Source: Prevotella sp. (GTDB taxonomy: Bacteria > Bacteroidota > Bacteroidia > Bacteroidales > Bacteroidaceae). From it: DNA of 48,571 nt. Below are positions 41,348-48,549 of the stretch, one piece after another. The DNA is taken from NCBI GenBank assembly GCA_017642485.1, contig JAGCPC010000144.1, positions 1-48,571 of the forward strand. The letters are read 5' to 3'. The notes beneath the pieces are model-generated. The model was not told where the DNA came from. It made no database searches and worked only from the letters and a program-made list of their open reading frames with translations. Every line of letters begins with the position of its first letter. Position 1 is the first letter of the stretch. The position numbers and the translations under genes are program-made.

Positions 41348-42715
41348 ATGGAAGAAAAAATCCCCTACAAAACCTATCTCGCGGAAAACGAGATTCCAAC
41401 ACAATGGTATAACGTGCGTGCAGACATGAAGACTAAGCCTGCACCGCTAATCAATCCTGGCACAGGCAAGCCCCTCACGCTTGAGGAGATGAACCCCATC
41501 TTCTGTGAGGAGCTCAACAAGATGGAGATAGACAACGATACGAAGTGGTTCGACATACCTACCGAGGTGCTCGAATTCTACAAGATGTATCGTCCCTCTC
41601 CTCTCACACGTGCTTACTTCCTTGAGAAGGCACTCGATACTCCTGCACACATCTATTATAAGTTTGAGGGTAACAACACCTCTGGCTCTCACAAGCTCAA
41701 TTCCGCCATTGCTCAGGCATACGTGGCAAAGAAGCAGGGACTGAAAGGTGTTACCACTGAGACGGGTGCAGGACAGTGGGGCACAGCACTCTCTATGGCA
41801 TGTGCTTTCCTCGGACTCGACTGCAACGTCTATATGGTAAAATGTTCCTATGAGCAGAAGCCATTCCGTCGTGAGGTGATGCGCACATACGGTGCTACGG
41901 TCACTCCTTCACCAAGCGAGACCACTGCCGTAGGTCGCAAGATACTTGCTGAGCACCCTGGCACCACGGGTTCGCTGGGTTGTGCCATCTCTGAGGCTGT
42001 CGAGGCAGCAGTGTCCAAGGAGGGCTACCGCTATGTTCTCGGTTCTGTACTCAATCAGGTGCTCATCCACCAGACCGTGATAGGTCTTGAGGTACAGGCT
42101 GCACTCAAGAAACTTGGTGTCAAGGCCGATACGATTATCGGTTGTGCTGGTGGTGGTTCCAACCTCGGTGGCCTTGCTACACCATTCATCGGTGAGATGC
42201 TTCGTGGTGAGGCCGACTACCGTATTATTGCTGTTGAGCCTGCATCATGTCCAAGTTTCACTCGTGGTAAGTTTGCTTACGACTTCTGCGACACAGGCAA
42301 AATCTGTCCTCTCGCCAAGATGTACACCCTCGGTAGCCAGTTCATACCAAGTGCCAGCCACGCTGGTGGTCTGCGTTTCCACGGTATGAGTCCTATCCTC
42401 TCTCAGCTCTATCACGACGGACTCTTCGAGGCTCGTGCCGTAGAGCAGACATCAGTCTTCGAGGCTGCTACTCTCTTTGCACGTACTGAGGGCATACTGC
42501 CTGCACCAGAGTCAAGCCACGCCATCCGTGCAACCATCGATGAGGCACTGAAGTGCAAGGAAACAGGTGAGGCAAAGAACATCGTGCTCGGACTCACCGG
42601 CACTGGTTACTTCGACCTCGTGGCTTACGAGAAGTACAACTCTCATGAGATGGGCGACTACATTCCAACAGACGAAGAACTTGAGCAGGCATTCGCGCAG
42701 CTGCCTAAGGTTTGA
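41348..42715 (+). CDS. trpB: Tryptophan synthase beta chain, TrpB2 type
   Basis: A PLP enzyme making tryptophan from indole and serine. At 455 residues it is longer than ordinary TrpB (about 395), as is typical of TrpB2. The PLP lysine is in NNTSGSHKLNSA. TrpB2-specific features include PSPLTRAYFLEKAL, TETGAGQWGTALSMACAFLG, CAGGGSNLGG and VYMVKCSYEQKPFRREVM. It stands alone with no trpA, trpC or trpD nearby, which suits TrpB2 proteins that act as indole scavengers. ATG at 41348 after a heptamer array. The stop TGA lies in the first unit of another array. Confidence 0.95.
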   Translation: MEEKIPYKTYLAENEIPTQWYNVRADMKTKPAPLINPGTGKPLTLEEMNPIFCEELNKMEIDNDTKWFDIPTEVLEFYKMYRPSPLTRAYFLEKALDTPAHIYYKFEGNNTSGSHKLNSAIAQAYVAKKQGLKGVTTETGAGQWGTALSMACAFLGLDCNVYMVKCSYEQKPFRREVMRTYGATVTPSPSETTAVGRKILAEHPGTTGSLGCAISEAVEAAVSKEGYRYVLGSVLNQVLIHQTVIGLEVQAALKKLGVKADTIIGCAGGGSNLGGLATPFIGEMLRGEADYRIIAVEPASCPSFTRGKFAYDFCDTGKICPLAKMYTLGSQFIPSASHAGGLRFHGMSPILSQLYHDGLFEARAVEQTSVFEAATLFARTEGILPAPESSHAIRATIDEALKCKETGEAKNIVLGLTGTGYFDLVAYEKYNSHEMGDYIPTDEELEQAFAQLPKV

Positions 42716-42736
42716 GGTTTGAGGTTGGAGGTTTAT
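42709..42736. repeat. Heptamer array GGTTTGA at the trpB2 stop
   Basis: GGTTTGA twice, GGTTGGA and GGTTTAT. The trpB2 stop TGA (42713-42715) closes the first unit. Confidence 0.85.
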
Positions 42737-42757
42737 GATTTACTTAAAGGTAATCAT

Positions 42758-42792
42758 AATTTTCAATTCTCAATTTTCAATTTTCAATTTGG
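42758..42792. repeat. Heptamer array AATTTTC before the antiporter gene
   Basis: Five units (AATTTTC, AATTCTC, AATTTTC twice, AATTTGG). Close copy of the array before trpB2. It would be translated as NSQFSIFNL if the upstream ATG at 42735 were the start, which is one reason to reject that start. Confidence 0.9.
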
Positions 42793-42797
42793 TAAAC

Positions 42798-43760
42798 ATG
42801 GAACTCCTCCTAAACATACTCCTGTTCTCCGTGGGCCTGTTGGCAATCATCAAAGGTGCCGACTGGCTTACTGACGGTGCTGCATCCATAGCCCGCAGGT
42901 TTGGCATTCCCTCCATCGTGGTGGGACTCACCATCGTGGCTATCGGAAGCAGTGCTCCGGAGTTTGTTGTCAGCGTGCTCTCAGCCGTTCAGGGCAATGT
43001 CGATATCGCCTTGGGCAACATTGTAGGTAGCAATATCTTCAATATCCTTGGCATCATGGGTGCCACAGCATTGGTGCGACCTGTCGAGGTGCAGCGAGGC
43101 AATGTGCGCTATGACGTGCCCTTCGCCGTCCTGTCTAGCATCGTGATAGCCATCACTGCCCTCATTCCTGGTTCTTGCGATACTACCGAGATAAGCCGTA
43201 CTGACGGACTGATGATGCTGTGCATGTTTGCCATCTTCATCTACTACACTATCTCGATAGCTATCAATCAGAAGAGTAGCGACCAGCAGAGTAGCCACGA
43301 AGAGGTATTGTGGAAAGCCATAGTGGGTGTCATCGTAGGCCTTGCCTGCCTCGTACTTGGTGGCAAGGGTATGGTAAATGGAGCATCGGGCATAGCATCG
43401 GCCATGGGCATCAGCGAGAGCATCATAGCCCTCACCATAGTGAGCATAGGCACCTCAGCCCCCGAGCTTGCAGCATCGGTGATGGCAGCAAAGAAGGGTG
43501 ACACAGCGATGGCACTGGGCAATGTGGTAGGCAGCGTAGTGTTCAACGTATTCTTCGTCCTCGGCACAGCAGCAGCCATACAGCCTCTCGGCATTGGTGG
43601 CATCACCCCTGCTGATATCCTCATCCTCCTTGCCTCATCAGTCATATTGTGGGTCTTCTGCGCCTTTGGCAAGAAGTACTACACTATCACTCGCACCGAG
43701 GGCACCTTCTTCGTCATCCTCATGGTAGCATATTACATCTATTTAAAAATAAACTCCTAA
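42798..43760 (+). CDS. Ca2+/Na+ antiporter, YrbG family (CaCA superfamily)
   Basis: A 320-residue protein with ten predicted membrane segments and two alpha repeats, GLTIVAIGSSAPEFVVSV (around residues 43-60) and ALTIVSIGTSAPELAASV in the second half. Both are followed by ALGNIVGSNIFNI/ALGNVVGSVVFNV. These form the ion-binding centre of CaCA exchangers. The frame is open to an ATG at 42735, but that would place a repeat array in the N-terminus; the ATG at 42798 gives a normal start, MELLLNILLFSVGLLAIIKG. Confidence 0.92.
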   Translation: MELLLNILLFSVGLLAIIKGADWLTDGAASIARRFGIPSIVVGLTIVAIGSSAPEFVVSVLSAVQGNVDIALGNIVGSNIFNILGIMGATALVRPVEVQRGNVRYDVPFAVLSSIVIAITALIPGSCDTTEISRTDGLMMLCMFAIFIYYTISIAINQKSSDQQSSHEEVLWKAIVGVIVGLACLVLGGKGMVNGASGIASAMGISESIIALTIVSIGTSAPELAASVMAAKKGDTAMALGNVVGSVVFNVFFVLGTAAAIQPLGIGGITPADILILLASSVILWVFCAFGKKYYTITRTEGTFFVILMVAYYIYLKINS

Positions 43761-43831
43761 TAGTTAGTTGATAATGATGTAAAATTCGTGTTATCTTTAT
43801 TTGTTTGATTTGTATAGATTTGTGGAATTTC

Positions 43832-43877
43832 TGCCTCGCAGAGGCACTCCTAATTCCTAATTTCCTAATTCCTAATT
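43832..43877. repeat. Mini-hairpin plus heptamer array CCTAATT before malQ
   Basis: TGCCTC-GCA-GAGGCA (43832-43846) is followed by CCTAATT four times (one 8-mer) at 43849-43877. The malQ TTG start lies four bases after the array. Upstream of this is about 70 bp of AT-rich sequence without a gene. Confidence 0.85.
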
Positions 43878-43881
43878 AACC

Positions 43882-46722
43882 TTGACTCTCTTCTTCAACA
43901 TAACCTACAGTACTCAGTACGGCAACGAGCTGTACATCAACTTCCGCATGCCCGATGGCACACTATCTACACAGCGTATGACCCAGTGTGGCAATGGCCA
44001 GTGGCAGTACAACTGTCGTCTCGAACTCTCAGGCGTAGAGTACCTCGACTACTACTATACCGAGCAGCACGACTCCGAGGTCATAAACCACGAATGGACC
44101 ACGCAGGCTCATCGCATTGCCATAGGTCAGCAGGGCATCAGCCAATATACTACCTACGATGTGTGGATCGCCATCCCCCACGACTCCTATCTCTATAGCT
44201 CAGCCTTCACCGAGTGCATCAACCGTCGCACCCACAGGGAGGCATACCGTCGTCCCAACCCCTCTGTGGTACGTCTCAAGGTTCGCGCCCCACAGCTACG
44301 TGGCGACCAGCGCCTGGTGCTCTGCGGAGGCCACCCCGTACTTGGCGAGTGGCAGTTGGATCGTTCCATTCCCTGCATCGAACAGGCTCCCAATGAGTGG
44401 ACCTGCGACATCGATGCCGAATATACCGCTGGCGAGAATCTCGACTTTAAGTTTGTTGCCGTAAAGGATGGCGACATACTCAACGACCCCATGTGGGAGA
44501 CCGATGACAACCGCTATTTCCGTATGCCTCGCCTGCGTCGTGGCGATGTGGAGGAACACGAACTCTCACAGGCTTTCTTTAAAATATATAATGTGAAGAA
44601 GGCAGGCACCCTCATCCCCGTCTTCTCCCTCCGTACCGAGGGCAGCTTTGGCGTGGGCGACTTTGGTGACCTCAAGCGTATGGTTGACTGGATAGCTGAC
44701 ACCAATCAGCGCGTGCTGCAGGTGTTGCCCATCAATGATACCACGATGAGCCATACCTGGGGCGACTCCTATCCCTATTCCTGCATCTCCATCTTTGCCC
44801 TCCATCCGCAGTATGTCGATTTCCGACAGCTCCCCCCACTCAAGGATGCTCGGAAGGCAAAGGAGTTTGAGTCACTCCGCAAGCAGCTCAACCAACTGCG
44901 CCAGATAGACTACGAGCGCATGATTCAGGCTAAGGAGCAGTATCTGCATCTGCTCTTCGAGCAGGAGGGCAAGACCACCTTCGCCACCAAGGAGTTTAAG
45001 GAGTGGTTTCAGGAGGAAGAGCGCTGGCTCGTGCCATACGCACAGTACTGCTACCTTCGCGATACCTATCATACAGCCGACTTCCTCCAGTGGAAGGGCT
45101 ACACCAAGTGGAATGAGGCTGAGCGCTCCCTGCTCTCCAACCCTCGCACCAAGGAGTACCGTCAGGTAGCCTTCTATTACTACGTGCAGTTTGTCCTCGC
45201 CCAGCAGATGAAGGGCGCTCACCAGTATGCCCGTTCCAAGAATATCATCCTCAAGGGCGACATACCCATCGGCGTGCAGCGTCAGGGATGCGACGTATGG
45301 CAAGAGCCCCACTATTTCAACCTCAACGGACAGGCAGGAGCACCCCCCGATGACTTCTCCATCAACGGTCAGAACTGGGGCTTCCCCACCTACAACTGGG
45401 AGACGATGCTCCAGGACGGATGTCAGTGGTGGGTGCGCCGTTTCCAGAACATGCAGAAGTACTTCGATGCCTATCGCATCGACCACGTCCTCGGCTTCTT
45501 CCGTATCTGGGAGATACCCACCCATGCCGTCCACGGACTGCTGGGACAGTTCCAGCCAGCCCTCGGACTGCGTCCTGAGGAGGTAGAGGGATACGGTCTC
45601 GAGTTTAAGCGTGACCTCTTCACCCGTCCCTACATCACACAGGAGGTGTTGCAAGAGATATTCAAGGATCAAGCCGCCTACGTTCGCGACCATTTCGTCA
45701 CCCCATATCGTGACGGCTACTACCTCATGCGTCCCGAGTTTGACACCCAGCGCAAGGTCGAAGCGTGGTACAACTCTCACAGTTCACAGTTCACAGTGCA
45801 CAGTTCACAGTTCACAAGCCCAAAGTCAAAATCATCGACAGAAGAACTGAGCACTACTAACTGTGAACTGAGCACTACTAACTGTGAACTGAGCACTGTG
45901 CACTGTGAACTGAGCACTACTAACTGTGAACTGAGCACTGTGCACTGTGAACTGATAAGGGATGGCCTCTACACCCTCATCAGCAATGTGCTCTTCCTTC
46001 GCGACCATCGCAATCCAGAGCTCTATCACCCACGTATAGCAGCACAGCACTCCTACGTCTATAAGATGCTGCTCAGCGACCATGAGCGCCATATCTTCAA
46101 CCGTCTCTACGACGACTATTACTATCGCCGCAATGACCAGCACTGGCAACATGAGGCAATGCTGAAACTACCCCGTCTCATCGAGGCCACCCGTATGCTC
46201 GTCTGTGCCGAGGACCTTGGCATGATACCCCTCTGTGTACCCACCGTCATGAGCGACCTGCGCATCCTCTCCCTCGAGGTGCAGTCCATGCCCAAGGAGT
46301 ACGGTCAGCAGTTTGGTCATCCCGATCGCTACCCATACCGTAGCGTCTGCACCATTGACAGTCACGATATGCCCACCCTCCGTATGTGGTGGGATGAAGA
46401 CCCCGTGCGTGCCCAGCGCTACTACTCTCAGATGCTCGGCCGTCGTGATGAGGCACCCCATCCACTCCCAGCATGGTTGGCTCGCGACATCATGCTACGC
46501 AATCTCCAGTCAGCCTCCATGCTCTGCATCCTCTCCTTGCAGGACTGGCTCGCCATCAGCGACGAACTCAAACTCCCTGACCTCAATGCCGAGCGTATCA
46601 ACATACCCGCCAACCCCCACCACTACTGGCGTTACCGCATGCACATCACCATCGACCAGATGCTCTCCAACCATCGCTTCTGCGATGATATCGCCGAGAT
46701 GATACAGCAGAGCGGCAGGTGA
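43882..46722 (+). CDS. malQ: 4-alpha-glucanotransferase with N-terminal starch-binding domains and repeat-encoded insertion
   Basis: An amylomaltase (GH77) that rearranges maltodextrins in glycogen/starch use. Two CBM20-like domains fill about residues 1-230 (PQLRGDQRLVLCGGHPVLGE). The GH77 core has PVFSLRTEGSFGVGDFGDLK, the nucleophile region YRIDHVLGFFRIWEIP, acid/base CAEDLGMIPLCV, and third acid CTIDSHDMPTLRMWW. Residues about 632-691 are a repeat-encoded insertion with heptapeptides HSSQFTV and NCELSTT, flanked by normal family sequence (EAWYN and RDGLYTLISNVLFLRDH). The start is a TTG at 43882, following a CCTAATT array. The core is intact, so it is probably functional. Confidence 0.94.
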   Translation: MTLFFNITYSTQYGNELYINFRMPDGTLSTQRMTQCGNGQWQYNCRLELSGVEYLDYYYTEQHDSEVINHEWTTQAHRIAIGQQGISQYTTYDVWIAIPHDSYLYSSAFTECINRRTHREAYRRPNPSVVRLKVRAPQLRGDQRLVLCGGHPVLGEWQLDRSIPCIEQAPNEWTCDIDAEYTAGENLDFKFVAVKDGDILNDPMWETDDNRYFRMPRLRRGDVEEHELSQAFFKIYNVKKAGTLIPVFSLRTEGSFGVGDFGDLKRMVDWIADTNQRVLQVLPINDTTMSHTWGDSYPYSCISIFALHPQYVDFRQLPPLKDARKAKEFESLRKQLNQLRQIDYERMIQAKEQYLHLLFEQEGKTTFATKEFKEWFQEEERWLVPYAQYCYLRDTYHTADFLQWKGYTKWNEAERSLLSNPRTKEYRQVAFYYYVQFVLAQQMKGAHQYARSKNIILKGDIPIGVQRQGCDVWQEPHYFNLNGQAGAPPDDFSINGQNWGFPTYNWETMLQDGCQWWVRRFQNMQKYFDAYRIDHVLGFFRIWEIPTHAVHGLLGQFQPALGLRPEEVEGYGLEFKRDLFTRPYITQEVLQEIFKDQAAYVRDHFVTPYRDGYYLMRPEFDTQRKVEAWYNSHSSQFTVHSSQFTSPKSKSSTEELSTTNCELSTTNCELSTVHCELSTTNCELSTVHCELIRDGLYTLISNVLFLRDHRNPELYHPRIAAQHSYVYKMLLSDHERHIFNRLYDDYYYRRNDQHWQHEAMLKLPRLIEATRMLVCAEDLGMIPLCVPTVMSDLRILSLEVQSMPKEYGQQFGHPDRYPYRSVCTIDSHDMPTLRMWWDEDPVRAQRYYSQMLGRRDEAPHPLPAWLARDIMLRNLQSASMLCILSLQDWLAISDELKLPDLNAERINIPANPHHYWRYRMHITIDQMLSNHRFCDDIAEMIQQSGR
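45777..45954. repeat. Inverted TTCACAG heptamer arrays inside malQ
   Basis: The forward array (45777-45816) is read HSSQFTVHSSQFT. After 27 unique bases, the complementary array (45844-45954) is organised as 21-bp triplets of heptamers (AACTGTG, AACTGAG, CACTACT or CACTGTG). It is read NCELSTTNCELSTV in frame. The arms can form a long hairpin in the mRNA. Confidence 0.92.
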
Positions 46723-46769
46723 TAATTATTTTTTTTCTACCATTTAGACTCACTCAACACATTACAGAT

Positions 46770-47009
46770 ATGAAGCATATTATAACACTCACGCTATTAG
46801 CATTTGCACTCACCGCCACAGCCTATGTAGCACCCGACGCTGTGTCCTCCGCCACAGCTCAGCAGCAGCCCGCACAACCCTCCAAGGAAAAGAAGGCAGA
46901 AAAGAAGGCAGAACAGACTGCAAAGCAAGAAAAAGCTGAAAAGAAAGCAAAGAAAAAAGCTGCGAAAGCAGAGAAAGCAAAGAAGAAGCGACACCCAGCT
47001 TCTTTTTAG
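46770..47009 (+). CDS. Small exported lysine/alanine-rich protein
   Basis: A 79-residue product: signal peptide MKHIITLTLLAFALTATAYVA, then SSATAQQQPAQPSKEKK and a highly basic low-complexity tail of K, A, E (KKAEQTAKQEKAEKKAKK) ending KKKRHPASF. I do not recognise a family; it resembles small histone-like or nucleic-acid/acid-polymer-binding tails only in composition. ATG at 46770 after about 50 bases of non-coding leader (a GTG further upstream at 46719 would overlap malQ and lacks support). The 3' end of the frame doubles as a terminator hairpin. Confidence 0.7.
   Translation: MKHIITLTLLAFALTATAYVAPDAVSSATAQQQPAQPSKEKKAEKKAEQTAKQEKAEKKAKKKAAKAEKAKKKRHPASF
46981..47005 (+). terminator. Terminator hairpin overlapping the gene 3' end
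   Basis: AAGAAGC (46981-46987) pairs with GCTTCTT (46996-47002) and is followed by TTT. It encodes the last residues of the basic protein (HPASF) just before the stop. Confidence 0.7.
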
Positions 47010-47020
47010 CTTGTTCCGTC

Positions 47021-47090
47021 ATATTATTCTCCTTTCTTTTCTTTAAAAAGACCACGGATTTCACGGATTAACTCGGATTATTCTCCTTTC
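47021..47090. repeat. 14-bp direct repeat flanking a 9-bp array
   Basis: ATTATTCTCCTTTC occurs at 47021-47034 and 47077-47090. Between them is ACGGATTTC, ACGGATTAA, CTCGGATTA, a three-unit 9-bp array. The layout recalls a small duplicated insertion. Confidence 0.7.
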
Positions 47091-47254
47091 GTGTCCTTCT
47101 TTATATAAACATAAATTTCCATCAAGGTTTAGCTCGACGGCCCGAAGGGGAAAGTCAATGACTCATAAATTTTCATGAATTAATATTTCTGACAATTCGT
47201 GTTCAATTCGCTTTCTATGTTAAATTCCAAATATTTTGACCATTATTTTTAATA
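47091..47254. other. Non-coding stretch between the basic-protein gene and the IS110 recombinase
   Basis: No gene on either strand. Contains CTCGACGGCCCGAAGGGG, possibly paired weakly, and AT-rich sequence. The downstream end of the IS element must lie somewhere in here, but IS110 elements have no terminal inverted repeats and I cannot place the boundary. Confidence 0.4.
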
Positions 47255-48280
47255 TTATGCTGAAAATCTATATTCCGGTTTGTAAACTTGCTTGTTTTTG
47301 ACTATGGAGGTGACGATATGGAGTAGTTTGTTCTTGACGTTATTCATCGCTACAGGCTTCTTTTTACCCCGTCCTATAAGCCGCTGGTAGTATTGAGCGA
47401 TGTTTGGGTTGAAACGAACAGCAGCCAATGCAGCTTGTGTCAGCATCGCTTTTATGTGCCTGTTGGCCATGTAATGCACATGTGGATCCACATGCACGCT
47501 GGTGCCCGAGTCCTTGCCGAATGGAGCAATGCCATAGTAGCAAGCTATACTCCTTGCGTCATAGTTGAACCTGCGGAAATTGTCTGTATACACCATCAGG
47601 CAAACAGCATTCTGGGTTCCAATACCAGGTACTGACGTTACTATCTGGTACACCTCAGAGAGTTCGTCTGAGGACTCAATGAGTGACGCTATTTTCTTGT
47701 CGATCTTCGCTATCTCCTTGTTGAGTTCAGAGACGATATGCTTTCCGCTCTGGGCAATCACAGTCTTGGCAGCAGACTTCTCCATCATAAGCCTCTTCTC
47801 GCCTCTGCGCACCTCAAAACAGCATCTGTGCCTTACCACCATCTGTCTGTACAGATAGTACTCTCGCAATTGAGCCAGAGATTCACTAAGTGGTTCATAG
47901 AGAACGGCCTTGTCGTGGTTTCTCATCGCGTATTCCGCAATCATGGTGGCATCTGCACGGTCAGACTTCAACCGCCTTATTCCTGAGGTGTCCTTGATGC
48001 ATTTGGCGTTCTCCAGCCACATGTCATACCCCTTGCCGTAGAGATGGTTGCACAATGGCTTGCTGTAGTCACCTGTGTTCTCTCCACAGAAGAGCCACAA
48101 CGACGAATCTATACCGCCTGCATTCTTGTCAACCCACTTGACGAGCTGTTTGTAACCAGACACGGAGTTCTTGAACTCATTGAAAACCCTCACCGATGTT
48201 TCGGCCAGTCCTTCTGCAAAAATGATAGCCACATCAACTTTTTCTTTTGAGAAATCGATTCCAATAAATAAATTTTTCAT
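47255..48280 (-). CDS. IS110-family recombinase (transposase)
   Basis: A 341-residue DEDD/serine recombinase. The RuvC-like domain has D9 (LFIGIDFSKEKVDVA), E67 (FCGENTGDYSK), D107 and D110 (RLKSDRADATMIAEYAMRNH). The C-terminal Tnp_20 domain has helix-hairpin-helix sequence VTSVPGIGTQNAVCLM and GIAPFGKDSGTSVHVDPH, whose serine is the expected second nucleophile. The length is normal and no stop or frameshift is visible, so the enzyme is probably intact. Such enzymes use a bridge RNA to select target and donor DNA. A matching structured region lies upstream at 48323-48477. Confidence 0.95.
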   Translation of the reverse strand: MKNLFIGIDFSKEKVDVAIIFAEGLAETSVRVFNEFKNSVSGYKQLVKWVDKNAGGIDSSLWLFCGENTGDYSKPLCNHLYGKGYDMWLENAKCIKDTSGIRRLKSDRADATMIAEYAMRNHDKAVLYEPLSESLAQLREYYLYRQMVVRHRCCFEVRRGEKRLMMEKSAAKTVIAQSGKHIVSELNKEIAKIDKKIASLIESSDELSEVYQIVTSVPGIGTQNAVCLMVYTDNFRRFNYDARSIACYYGIAPFGKDSGTSVHVDPHVHYMANRHIKAMLTQAALAAVRFNPNIAQYYQRLIGRGKKKPVAMNNVKNKLLHIVTSIVKNKQVYKPEYRFSA

Positions 48281-48322
48281 ACCTTTGTACTGTTAATTTA
48301 TTATTTTGAGAATTGGTCAATA

Positions 48323-48477
48323 GTTGTATGGACTAACACTCTAAAAAGGCTCCAGGCCGATAACTTTCTATCTGGTCTCTGCAACTATGTCGGGGAGGTC
48401 CTAAACGAATTGTAGCCTCAGCGCTTGTGAAATTCCTGGTTTACCTCCTCGACAGACCGATTCTTCCTTCATACAAC
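48323..48477 (-). ncRNA. Candidate IS110 bridge RNA
   Basis: Read on the minus strand, a terminal stem GTTGTATG (48477-48470) / CATACAAC (48330-48323) encloses about 140 bases. Within it are GGTCT/AGACC (48458-48454, 48378-48374), a strong stem GTCGAGGAGGT (48453-48443) / ACCTCCCCGAC (48399-48389) with one mismatch and a 43-base loop, and a hairpin closed by CCAG/CTGG (48375-48352). TACCTTTG at 48484-48477 could be its -7 box. Position and architecture match bridge RNAs of IS110 elements; no structure program was run. Confidence 0.65.
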
Positions 48478-48534
48478 AAAGGTAAGAAACTGTCTTGAGT
48501 TGTCTGTCATTTTTCTTATTTTTTTTTATTTTTA

Positions 48535-48549
48535 TGCGACTTCGTCGCA
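48535..48549. repeat. Mini-hairpin TGCGAC-TTC-GTCGCA
   Basis: A perfect 6-bp stem with a TTC loop, of the same kind as the mini-hairpins at 149-234, 33586-33598 and 43832-43846. A minus-strand TAACTTTG -7 box lies beside it at 48565-48558. Confidence 0.6.

Noticed and set aside
41348-42715. trpB without trpA as evidence of gene loss
   Set aside because: Length and motifs are of the TrpB2 type, which usually occurs without a neighbouring trpA.
42735-42797. Upstream ATG of the antiporter gene
   Set aside because: It would translate a heptamer array into the N-terminus, while the ATG at 42798 gives the normal family start.
44872-45780. 302-codon open frame on the minus strand opposite malQ
   Set aside because: Antisense shadow of the GH77 core with no recognisable domain.
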